The notes beneath the pieces are model-generated. The model was not told the DNA's origin, searched no databases, and saw only the letters and a program-made list of their open reading frames with translations. Positions 10,057 through 19,064 of a DNA stretch of 36,174 bases are shown here, piece after piece. The position numbers and the translations under genes were made by a program. The stretch's first letter is position 1. Every line of letters starts with the position of its first letter. The stretch is taken from contig JAEUKY010000344.1 of NCBI GenBank assembly GCA_016794005.1, positions 1-36,174 on the forward strand. Reading direction: 5' to 3'. This stretch comes from Rhodospirillales bacterium (GTDB lineage: Bacteria; Pseudomonadota; Alphaproteobacteria; CACIAM-22H2).

Positions 10057-10082
10057 TGATTCGCCTCGCCTCAAGGTGCCCC

Positions 10083-10931
10083 ATGCCCCTCCGCCCTGCG
10101 CTGCTCGTCCTGACCGTGCTTGCGGCGCTCGGCGCCGCTTCGCCGTTCGCGCACGCGACGGAATCGGTCGTTTCCGTGCCGGTCGGCGGGCAGAAGATCT
10201 CGATCCGCATCTGCCGGCCCGAAGGCCGGGATACCGCACCGCTCGTCGTCGTCAATCACGGCTCGCCGGCCAAGCCCGAGCAGCGGCCGGGCATGGCGCC
10301 GACGGCCTGCACGCACGAGGTCGCCGTCTGGTTCCTGCGCCGCGGCTATGTCGTGGCGTTCCCGCTGCGTCGCGGCTACGGCGACAATGGCGGCCCATGG
10401 GCGGAGGATTACGGCCGCTGCGACAGTCCCGATTTCGTGCGCGGCGGCCTCGAAACCGCGGCCGACATCGAAGCCGCCGTCCGGCATCTCCATACGCTGG
10501 ATTTCGTGCGGCCGAAGGGCACGATCGTCGTCGGCCAGTCGGCAGGCGGCTGGGGAACCGTGGCGCTCGCCAGCCGGGCACCCGCGACGGTCGCGGCATT
10601 CGTCAATTTCGCCGGCGGGCGCGGCGGCTGGGCGCAAGGACGGGCGAACACCAACTGCGTGCCGTCGGCGCTGGTACGCAGCGCCGGATACTACGGCGCC
10701 ACGGCGCGCGCGCCGATGCTGTGGATCTACACGGAAAACGACACGTTCTTCGCGCCCGACCTGTCGAAGGCGATGCATGGCGCGTTCGTCGCCGCCGGCG
10801 GAAAGGCCGAATTCGCGATGCTGCCCGCGTTCGGCAACGACGGCCACGGGCTGTTCTTCGCGCGCAACGGATCGCGGATCTGGGGCCCGCTGGTCGAGCC
10901 GTTCCTGGCGGCGAACCGCACGCCGGACTAG
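10083..10931 (+). CDS. Secreted alpha/beta hydrolase (dienelactone-hydrolase-like)
   Basis: 282 residues with a Sec signal peptide (about 1-25, ending SPFAHA), so the product is probably periplasmic. The alpha/beta hydrolase core shows a nucleophile elbow GQSAGG (about residue 150), a likely acid Asp in TENDTFFAPD and a likely base His in NDGHGLFF. An oxyanion-loop-type NHGSPA segment sits near residue 60. The general reaction would be ester, amide or peptide hydrolysis; the substrate cannot be deduced. The ATG at 10083 is chosen because it gives a clean signal peptide; the much longer open frame upstream is antisense to the deacetylase gene. Its stop overlaps the cueR stop by 4 bp (CTAG). 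Confidence 0.88.
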   Translation: MPLRPALLVLTVLAALGAASPFAHATESVVSVPVGGQKISIRICRPEGRDTAPLVVVNHGSPAKPEQRPGMAPTACTHEVAVWFLRRGYVVAFPLRRGYGDNGGPWAEDYGRCDSPDFVRGGLETAADIEAAVRHLHTLDFVRPKGTIVVGQSAGGWGTVALASRAPATVAAFVNFAGGRGGWAQGRANTNCVPSALVRSAGYYGATARAPMLWIYTENDTFFAPDLSKAMHGAFVAAGGKAEFAMLPAFGNDGHGLFFARNGSRIWGPLVEPFLAANRTPD

Positions 10932-11326
10932 TGCTTCCCGCCGCCGGCGAAGTCCTCGAGGATGGGACAGTCCGGCCGGTCGTTGTTGTGGCACTTGCCG
11001 ATCAGCGTCTGCAGCGTGCGCTTCATCGCCTGAAGTTCGGCGATCTTGCGCTCCATCTCCTGCACGTGCGCGCTCGCCAGCGCGCGGACCTGATGGCTGG
11101 CGCGGCTGCGGTCGCGCCAGAGAGTCAGCAGGTCGCCGACCTCCTTGACCGAAAAGCCGAGCGACCGGGCGCGATGGATGAAGCGCAGCTCGGCGACCTC
11201 CCGGTCGCCATAGTCGCGGTAGTTGTTCGTCCGCCGGTCGGCGGCGGCGATCAGCCCCACACTTTCGTAGTAGCGGATCGTCTTGGGCGTGACGCCCGCA
11301 AGAGTTGCGGCCTGTCCGATATTCAT
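10928..11326 (-). CDS. cueR: CueR-type MerR-family copper-responsive regulator
   Basis: 132 residues. The N-terminal winged helix (NIGQAATLAGVTPKTIRYYE) is followed by a dimerisation helix (about 80-108) and the metal-binding loop KCHNNDRPDCPILEDF. Counting from the chosen ATG, the two loop cysteines fall at 112 and 120 and the Ser that marks +1-ion specificity at 77, the same positions as in E. coli CueR. It should therefore sense Cu(I), Ag(I) or Au(I) and activate promoters with over-long spacers. GGGAGCGGGAA lies just before the ATG. A CueR-like operator with a 19-bp-spaced promoter precedes the gene (11379-11409), indicating autoregulation. No copA is in the window; an HMA chaperone-like gene is about 2 kb away. 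Confidence 0.92.
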   Translation of the reverse strand: MNIGQAATLAGVTPKTIRYYESVGLIAAADRRTNNYRDYGDREVAELRFIHRARSLGFSVKEVGDLLTLWRDRSRASHQVRALASAHVQEMERKIAELQAMKRTLQTLIGKCHNNDRPDCPILEDFAGGGKH

Positions 11327-11378
11327 TTCCCGCTCCCGAACTCTGGCGACGTGCAATCCGTCGCGAAATCGAGCATTC

Positions 11379-11409
11379 TTTGTAAACCTGTTCCTTACTG
11401 GAAGGTCAA
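11379..11409 (-). promoter_or_regulatory. CueR operator and 19-bp-spaced promoter for cueR
   Basis: On the minus strand, TTGACC (11409-11404) is separated by exactly 19 bp from TACAAA (11384-11379). The spacer is covered by a dyad at 11386-11406 with arms ACCTGTT and GGAAGGT around a 7-bp centre (plus-strand reading). It matches the E. coli copA CueR site at about 17 of 21 positions. The 19-bp spacer is the hallmark of MerR-family promoters. Transcription would start near 11372, about 46 nt before the cueR ATG. The mirrored plus-strand arrangement has no good hexamers, so leftward activation is favoured. Confidence 0.75.
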
Positions 11410-11486
11410 GCATCCGCCGACCATTGCGTTTGGCGGTACGCGGCTTGAAAATGGCGCCCTTCCAACCCTTCGAATCAAGGCATGTC

Positions 11487-11907
11487 GTGGGCAAACGCAA
11501 AGTCAGGCACACCCGGTATTTCGTTGCTTTGGCAGGGCTTAGCCTCGCACTGGGGGCCTGCGAACGGATCCCCGGAATGCGGTCGGGACCGGTAGCCATG
11601 GTCGACGGCACCTATCGCGGCGAATTGAACCAGCGGACGTTCGGCCGCCCTTCCCAGTGCGTCATGCGCGTCGAGATGGTCGTCACGCTGAAGGGCGGGG
11701 AAGCGCGCGGCGAACTGCTCAGCGTCGAACAGCGCGGCCAGCCGGTCGGGAGCTTCTACGCGTTCGTCGAACCCGACGGCAGGGTCAAGACCACGGCGCG
11801 CGTCGGCGCGCAGACGCTCGCACTCGAGGGCAGTTTCGGCGGCCGCGACTTCAGCGCCAACGCCGAAGGCGAGAAGTGCTCCATGCACGGTACCGCGCGG
11901 CGCGCAG

Positions 11908-11915
<8 letters not shown>
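11487..11915 (+). CDS. Putative lipoprotein of unknown function
   Basis: 142 residues from the GTG at 11487. The N-terminus is basic (GKRKVRHTR), followed by a hydrophobic stretch and a lipobox LGAC, which predicts lipid attachment at a Cys near residue 24. The mature part is a small beta-rich domain with Cys residues in PSQCVMRVEM and GEKCSMHG that could form a disulphide. I do not recognise a family. AAGG lies 6 nt before the GTG; an in-frame ATG at 11451 would lengthen the signal region by 12 residues without a clear ribosome site. The last 8 bp overlap the start of the sensor kinase gene (ATGGATGA), so the two are almost certainly cotranscribed and coupled. Confidence 0.72.
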
Positions 11916-14511
<2,596 letters not shown>

Positions 14512-14517
<6 letters not shown>

Positions 14518-14551
14518 GCGCTGGCATTTGCTGCTATAAGCGCCGGCAAAT
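14512..14551 (+). promoter_or_regulatory. Candidate trpD promoter with flanking dyad
   Basis: TTGTGA (14512-14517, overlapping the kinase stop codon), 17-bp spacer, TATAAG (14535-14540; 5 of 6). Initiation near 14547 would leave a leader of about 38 nt, too short for a leader-peptide attenuator. The perfect arms ATTTGC (14526-14531) and GCAAAT (14546-14551) flank the -10 with a 14-bp centre and could be a repressor site. GGAG at 14573-14576 serves the trpD ATG. Confidence 0.5.
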
Positions 14552-14584
14552 CGCGACGCAACGCACCCTACCGGAGACGCCCCG

Positions 14585-15619
14585 ATGGCCGGCGACATGA
14601 CCCAACTCAAGACGCTGCTCGCCCGCGTCGCCGACGGCCACCGCCTGTCCGAAGCGGAAGCGGGCGAGGCGTTCGAGATCATGATGTCGGGCAACGCCAC
14701 GCCGGCGCAGATGGGCGCCTTCCTGATGGCGTTGCGCGTGCGCGGCGAGACCGTCGACGAGATCGCCGCGGCGGCGCGCACGATGCGCGCCAAGGCCCTG
14801 AAGATCGTGGCACCCGACGACGCCGTCGAGGCCGTGGGAACGGGCGGCGACGCATCGGGATCGTTCAACATCTCGACCGCCACCTCGTTCGTCGTGGCGG
14901 GTTGCGGTCTCAAGGTCGCCAAGCACGGCAACCGGGCCTTCTCGTCGAAATCGGGTGCCGCCGACATCCTCACCGCACTCGGCGTCAACATCGACTGCGA
15001 CACGCGCCTCATCGAGTACGCGATCTCGAAGGCGGGCGTGGGCTTCATGATGGCGCCGCGCCACCACTCGGCCACGCGCCACGTCGCCGGCGTGCGCGTC
15101 GAGGTCGGCACGCGCACGATCTTCAACCTGCTCGGCCCGCTTTCCAACCCCGCCGGCGTGAAGCGCCAGCTCGTCGGCGTCTTCGCGCGCAAATGGATCG
15201 TTCCGCTGGCCGAGACGCTCGGCCGCCTCGGCTCGAAACGCGCCTGGGTCGTGCACGGATCGGACGGGCTCGACGAAATCACGACGACGGGACCGACCCA
15301 TGTCGCCGAGTTCGACGGCAAGGCCGTGCGCGAGTTCGACATCGCGCCCGAGGATGCCGGGCTGGGGCGCGCGGCGGCCGCCGATCTCAAGGGCGGCACG
15401 CCGCAGGAAAACGCCGCCGCGATGCGCGCCCTGCTCGACGGAGCCAAGGGGCCGTTGCGCGACGTCGTGCTGATGAACGCCGCCGCCCTCCTCGTCGTGG
15501 CCCAGAGCGTTCCCGACCTGAAGTCGGGCGTGGCCATGGCCGCCAAGTCGATCGACGGCGGCGGCGCCAAGGCGGCGCTGGCCGCCCTCGTCGAGATCAC
15601 GAACCGGTCGGCGGCATGA
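14585..15619 (+). CDS. trpD: Anthranilate phosphoribosyltransferase
   Basis: Transfers phosphoribosyl from PRPP to anthranilate, the second step from chorismate to tryptophan. 344 residues, usual length. The PRPP-binding motif [18 protein letters not shown] (about 82-99) and the anthranilate-site segment [15 protein letters not shown] (about 113-127) are intact. GGAG lies 8 nt upstream of the ATG at 14585; Met at codon 5 is a less likely alternative. Its stop overlaps the trpC start (ATGA), so translation is coupled. The usual upstream partners trpE and trpG are not next to it; a sensor kinase gene is. No glutamine amidotransferase domain is fused. Confidence 0.97.
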   Translation: MAGDMTQLKTLLARVADGHRLSEAEAGEAFEIMMSGNATPAQMGAFLMALRVRGETVDEIAAAARTMRAKALKIVAPDDAVEAVGTGGDASGSFNISTATSFVVAGCGLKVAKHGNRAFSSKSGAADILTALGVNIDCDTRLIEYAISKAGVGFMMAPRHHSATRHVAGVRVEVGTRTIFNLLGPLSNPAGVKRQLVGVFARKWIVPLAETLGRLGSKRAWVVHGSDGLDEITTTGPTHVAEFDGKAVREFDIAPEDAGLGRAAAADLKGGTPQENAAAMRALLDGAKGPLRDVVLMNAAALLVVAQSVPDLKSGVAMAAKSIDGGGAKAALAALVEITNRSAA

Positions 15620-16443
15620 GCGACGTTCTCGCGCGCATCTGCGCGGACAAGCGCCGCGAAGTGGCAGCGCGCAAGGCGGCCGTATCCGAGGCGGATCTCG
15701 CCGCGCGCCTTGCCGAGGCGACGCGGCCCCGCGGATTCGCCGGCGCGCTCCGCGCCCGGCGCGCCGCCGGCGACGTGGCGCTGATCGCCGAGATCAAGAA
15801 GGCATCGCCGTCGCGCGGCCTGATCCGCGCCGACTTCGATCCGGCGACGCTCGCCGCGGCCTATCGCGCCGGCGGGGCGACGTGCCTGTCGGTCCTCACG
15901 GACGAGCCCTATTTCCAGGGCAAGGACGAGTATCTTCAGGCCGCGCGCGCCGCCGTCGGCCTGCCGGTGCTGCGCAAGGATTTCGCGCTCGACCCCTACC
16001 AGATCCGCGAGACGCGCGCGTTGGGTGCCGACTGCGTGCTGCTGATTCTCGCAGCGCTGACCGATTGCGAAGTGCAGGACCTGTGCGAGATCGCGCTCGA
16101 TCTCGGTCTCGACGTGCTCGCCGAAGTCCACGACGCCGAAGAGCTCGACCGCGCGCTGAAACTTCCGGCACAGGGCGCCCACGGCAACGAGACGATGATC
16201 GGCGTCAACAACCGGAATCTCAAGACGCTCGCCGTCGATCTCGCGACGTTCGAGACCTTGGCCGTACGCGTGCCGCGCGGCCGCCTGCTCGTCGCCGAAA
16301 GCGGCATCAAGACGCCTTCCGACATCGCGCGGCTGGAGCGCGCCGGTGCGGCCGCCTTCCTGGTCGGCGAAAGCCTGATGCTGCAGGCCGACGTCGCCGG
16401 CGCCACGCGCGACCTGCTCGCACGCGAACGGGCGCGCGCATGA
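15616..16443 (+). CDS. trpC: Indole-3-glycerol-phosphate synthase
   Basis: Converts carboxyphenylamino-deoxyribulose phosphate to indole-3-glycerol phosphate in tryptophan synthesis. 275 residues, a stand-alone TIM barrel not fused to TrpF. Conserved active-site segments are [13 protein letters not shown] (about 55-67), [13 protein letters not shown] (about 118-130), [20 protein letters not shown] and VAESGIKT. The start at 15616 is fixed by the 4-bp ATGA overlap with trpD. The stop overlaps the moaC start in the same way. The coupled trpD-trpC-moaC arrangement is common in alphaproteobacteria and links tryptophan with molybdenum cofactor genes on one message. Confidence 0.97.
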   Translation: MSDVLARICADKRREVAARKAAVSEADLAARLAEATRPRGFAGALRARRAAGDVALIAEIKKASPSRGLIRADFDPATLAAAYRAGGATCLSVLTDEPYFQGKDEYLQAARAAVGLPVLRKDFALDPYQIRETRALGADCVLLILAALTDCEVQDLCEIALDLGLDVLAEVHDAEELDRALKLPAQGAHGNETMIGVNNRNLKTLAVDLATFETLAVRVPRGRLLVAESGIKTPSDIARLERAGAAAFLVGESLMLQADVAGATRDLLARERARA

Positions 16444-16916
16444 GCGGCCTCACCCATTTCGACGCCGCCGGCAACGCCGTGATGGTGGACGTGGCCGGCA
16501 AGGCGCAGACGCAGCGCGTGGCCGTCGCGCGCGGGCGCGTGACGATGGCGGCCGAGACGCTGCGCACGATCGAGGCGCGCGGCTTCAAGAAGGGCGACGT
16601 GCTGACCGTGGCCCAGCTCGCCGGCATCATGGGGGCCAAGAAGACGAGCGAGCTGATCCCGCTCTGCCATCCGCTGGCGCTGACGTCGGTCAAGGTCGAG
16701 CTGCGTACCGACGCCGCGGCGAACGCGGTCGAGATCGAGGCGACGGCCAAGCTCGTCGGCCAGACGGGCGTCGAGATGGAGGCGCTGACGGCCGTCGCCG
16801 TCGCGGCCCTCACCGTCTACGACATGTGCAAGGCGGTCGACCGTGGGATGCGCATCGGCGACATCCGGCTCGTCCACAAGGAAGGCGGCAAGTCGGGCAC
16901 GTTCGACCAGGCCTGA
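16440..16916 (+). CDS. moaC: Cyclic pyranopterin monophosphate synthase MoaC
   Basis: Second step of molybdenum cofactor synthesis: converts the MoaA product 3',8-cyclo-7,8-dihydro-GTP to cyclic pyranopterin monophosphate. 158 residues, normal length. Hallmarks are [16 protein letters not shown] near the N-terminus, [13 protein letters not shown] (about 64-76), [10 protein letters not shown] and the Lys/Asp-bearing [11 protein letters not shown]. The ATG at 16440 overlaps the trpC stop by 4 bp. moeA begins 5 bp after its stop. moaA and moaB are not in the window. Confidence 0.97.
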   Translation: MSGLTHFDAAGNAVMVDVAGKAQTQRVAVARGRVTMAAETLRTIEARGFKKGDVLTVAQLAGIMGAKKTSELIPLCHPLALTSVKVELRTDAAANAVEIEATAKLVGQTGVEMEALTAVAVAALTVYDMCKAVDRGMRIGDIRLVHKEGGKSGTFDQA

Positions 16917-16921
16917 CGCGC

Positions 16922-18115
16922 ATGATCTCCGTCGCAGAAGCCCGCACCCGCATCCTTTCAGCCTTCGCGCCGTTGGGCGGCGAGACGGTAGCGCTCGCCG
17001 CGGCGCACGGCCGCACGCTCGCCGTCGACGTGCATGCGCGGCTCACCCAGCCGCCGCTGCCGGTCTCGGCCATGGACGGCTACGCGGTTCGCGCGGCGGA
17101 TATCGCGAAGGCGCCGGCGAGCCTGACGATGATCGGCACGGCCCCGGCCGGCCACATGTTCGCCGGCACGGTCGGCCCCGGGCAGTGCGTGCGCATCTTC
17201 ACCGGTGCGGTCGTGCCGGAAGGTGCCGATACGATCCTGATCCAGGAGAACGCCGACGCCGACGGCACGCGCATCGTCGCGCGCCAGGCCGAGCCCGTCG
17301 GCCGCTTCGTGCGACCGGCAGGGCTCGATTTCAAGACGGGCGATCTCGCCATCCCGGCGGGCACTACGCTCGATGCGCGGCATGTCGGTCTTGCCGCCGC
17401 GACGAACCACGCCTGGCTCGACGTGCGTCGCCGCCCGCGCGTGGCGATCCTTTCGACCGGCGACGAGATCGTGCTGCCGGGCACGGAGCCCGGCCCCGGC
17501 AAGATCGTGTCGTCGAACGGCCCTGCCCTTGCGGCATTCGTGGCGCAGGCCGGCGGCGATCCCGTGCTGCTGCCGATCGCGCCGGACGACGAACGTGCGC
17601 TGCAGGCGATCGCGGCCGGTGCGCGCGGCTGCGACCTTCTGGTCACGACCGGCGGAGCCTCCGTCGGCGACCACGATCTGGTGCGTCAGGCGCTGGGCTC
17701 GACGGGCCTCAGGCTCGACTTCTGGCAGATCGCGATGCGGCCGGGAAAGCCGCTGATGTTCGGCCGCTTCGGCGACGTGCCGATGATCGGCCTGCCCGGC
17801 AACCCGGTGTCGAGCCTCGTATGCGCGGTGCTGTTCGTCGGGCCCGCGATCGCCGCAATGCTCGGCCGGGCCGAAACCGGACCGAAGACCGAGCGCGCGG
17901 CGCTCGGCCGCGATCTCGAACCCAACGACCGGCGCGAGGAGTACATGCGCGCCACCCTGTCGCGCGATGCCGAGGGCACGCTGCGCGCCACGCCGTTCGC
18001 CAAGCAGGACAGTTCGATGATCGCCCTGCTTGCGCGCGCCGAAGCGCTGGCGATCCGCCCCGCCAACGCGCCCGCCGCGAAGGCCGGCGATCCGGTGGAC
18101 ATCATCCGGCTGTAG
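16922..18115 (+). CDS. moeA: Molybdopterin molybdenumtransferase MoeA
   Basis: Inserts molybdate into adenylylated molybdopterin, the last general step of molybdenum cofactor synthesis. 397 residues, typical length. Seen are the N-terminal PLPVSAMDGYAVR, the MoCF-binding domain with LSTGDEIV (about 178-185) and TTGGASVGDHDLV, the GLPGNPVSS segment, and a C-terminal barrel with RREEYMRATL. The start at 16922 lies 6 bp after moaC; upstream in-frame codons run inside moaC and were not used. It is the last gene of the trpD-trpC-moaC-moeA run. The lexA promoter begins about 18 bp downstream of its stop, with no intrinsic terminator between them. Confidence 0.96.
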   Translation: MISVAEARTRILSAFAPLGGETVALAAAHGRTLAVDVHARLTQPPLPVSAMDGYAVRAADIAKAPASLTMIGTAPAGHMFAGTVGPGQCVRIFTGAVVPEGADTILIQENADADGTRIVARQAEPVGRFVRPAGLDFKTGDLAIPAGTTLDARHVGLAAATNHAWLDVRRRPRVAILSTGDEIVLPGTEPGPGKIVSSNGPALAAFVAQAGGDPVLLPIAPDDERALQAIAAGARGCDLLVTTGGASVGDHDLVRQALGSTGLRLDFWQIAMRPGKPLMFGRFGDVPMIGLPGNPVSSLVCAVLFVGPAIAAMLGRAETGPKTERAALGRDLEPNDRREEYMRATLSRDAEGTLRATPFAKQDSSMIALLARAEALAIRPANAPAAKAGDPVDIIRL

Positions 18116-18120
18116 TCCCT

Positions 18121-18129
18121 TGTGGATAA
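18121..18129 (-). promoter_or_regulatory. Consensus DnaA box upstream of lexA
   Basis: TGTGGATAA on plus, i.e. TTATCCACA on minus, an exact match to the strongest form of the bacterial DnaA box. It ends 3 bp before the proposed lexA -35 hexamer. A single box is not an origin of replication, but it could let DnaA affect lexA transcription. Confidence 0.5.
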
Positions 18130-18132
18130 GCC

Positions 18133-18161
18133 TTGACGGCCTTAGCGAACCAAACTAGAAC
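18133..18161 (+). promoter_or_regulatory. lexA promoter with overlapping LexA (SOS) box
   Basis: TTGACG (18133-18138), 17-bp spacer, TAGAAC (18156-18161). The sequence GAAC-N7-GAAC at 18147-18161 is the reverse complement of GTTC-N7-GTTC, the known alphaproteobacterial LexA site. It covers the 3' half of the spacer and the whole -10, so LexA binding would block RNA polymerase. This predicts autorepression of lexA and induction by DNA damage. Confidence 0.8.
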
Positions 18162-18191
18162 AGTTCGTGATTGTTGCGGGTTCGTTTACGA

Positions 18192-18290
18192 GATGTTGTG
18201 GGTAACCCCCACTACATCCCCGACCGGTTGGGGTTTTCCCCAGGTCGCGGCGGACCCGGACACCCCTTTCGCGAGGCCGGAATCGGCCTC
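18192..18290 (+). other. lexA 5' leader with three stem-loops
   Basis: From a start near 18168 the lexA leader is about 140 nt and can form three hairpins. Stem 1 has arms 18192-18202 and 18208-18218 (11 pairs, one T-T mismatch, 5-nt loop). Stem 2 spans 18221-18247, with CGACC/GGTCG outside and GGGG-TTTT-CCCC inside. Stem 3 has arms GAGGCCG (18273-18279) and CGGCCTC (18284-18290), loop GAAT, ending 18 nt before the ATG. None is followed by a T-run. No known RNA family is recognised. Confidence 0.55.
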
Positions 18291-18308
18291 CCAACACAGG
18301 TGCCGCGC

Positions 18309-19064
18309 ATGCTGACCCGCAAGCAATATGAACTCCTGCTGCTGATCAACCAGCGCCTTGCCGATGCCGGCGTGCCGCCGTCGTTCGACGAGATGAAGGA
18401 CGCGCTCGGCCTCAAGTCCAAGTCGGGCATCCACCGGCTCATCACCGGGCTCGAGGAGCGCGGCTTCATCCGCCGTCTGCCGCATCGCGCGCGCGCACTC
18501 GAAGTCGTGCGCCTGCCCGACAATCTCCACGCCCAGGGCCACAAGCCCGCTTCCGGCCCGACGCTGGTCGCGGCCCCGCCGGTCGCCGCCGACGCCACGC
18601 GCGCGTTCCGCCCGCAGGTGGTGAAGGGCGAGTTCCGCGGCACGCTGCCCGGTGCCGCGATGGCCGCGAATTCGGACGAGGTCGTCAAGCTGCCGCTCTA
18701 CGGCCGCATCGCCGCCGGCCTGCCGATCGAAGCGCTGCGCGACCCGTCCAACACGGTCGACGTGCCGCCCACGATGCTCGGCCGCGGCGACCATTTCGCG
18801 CTCGAAGTGTCCGGCGATTCGATGATGGAAGCCGGCATTCTCGACGGCGACACGGTCCTGATCCAGAAGGTCGAGACGGCCGAGAACGGGCAGATCGTCG
18901 TGGCGCTGATCGACGAGCAGGAAGTCACCCTCAAGCGCTTCCGCCGTCGGGGTGCCTCGATCGCGCTCGAACCCGCCAACAAGGCCTACGAGACGCGCAT
19001 CTTCGGCCCCGACCGCGTGCGCGTGCAGGGCAAGCTCGTCGGGCTGATGCGCCGCTTCCACTAG
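18309..19064 (+). CDS. lexA: SOS-response transcriptional repressor LexA
   Basis: Represses DNA-damage genes and cleaves itself when RecA filaments form. 251 residues, within the alphaproteobacterial range (longer than E. coli LexA, 202). The N-terminal winged helix starts [16 protein letters not shown] and has [22 protein letters not shown]; a long linker (about 75-125) follows. The peptidase domain shows the cleavage-site region GRIAAGLPI (Ala-Gly bond), catalytic Ser in [11 protein letters not shown] and catalytic Lys in VTLKRFRR. The start at 18309 is set by the canonical MLTRKQ N-terminus; the frame is open upstream but runs through the structured leader. The stop overlaps that of comEC by 4 bp (CTAG). 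Confidence 0.97.
   Translation: MLTRKQYELLLLINQRLADAGVPPSFDEMKDALGLKSKSGIHRLITGLEERGFIRRLPHRARALEVVRLPDNLHAQGHKPASGPTLVAAPPVAADATRAFRPQVVKGEFRGTLPGAAMAANSDEVVKLPLYGRIAAGLPIEALRDPSNTVDVPPTMLGRGDHFALEVSGDSMMEAGILDGDTVLIQKVETAENGQIVVALIDEQEVTLKRFRRRGASIALEPANKAYETRIFGPDRVRVQGKLVGLMRRFH

Noticed and set aside
18158-18166. GAAC-A-GTTC palindrome as a Gram-positive-type LexA box
   Set aside because: The Bacillus type needs a 4-bp centre (GAAC-N4-GTTC); here it is 1 bp. The GAAC-N7-GAAC direct repeat explains the site better.
18171-18308. Longer LexA starting upstream of 18309
   Set aside because: The frame is open but runs through the structured leader and adds sequence unlike any LexA; MLTRKQ is the canonical N-terminus.
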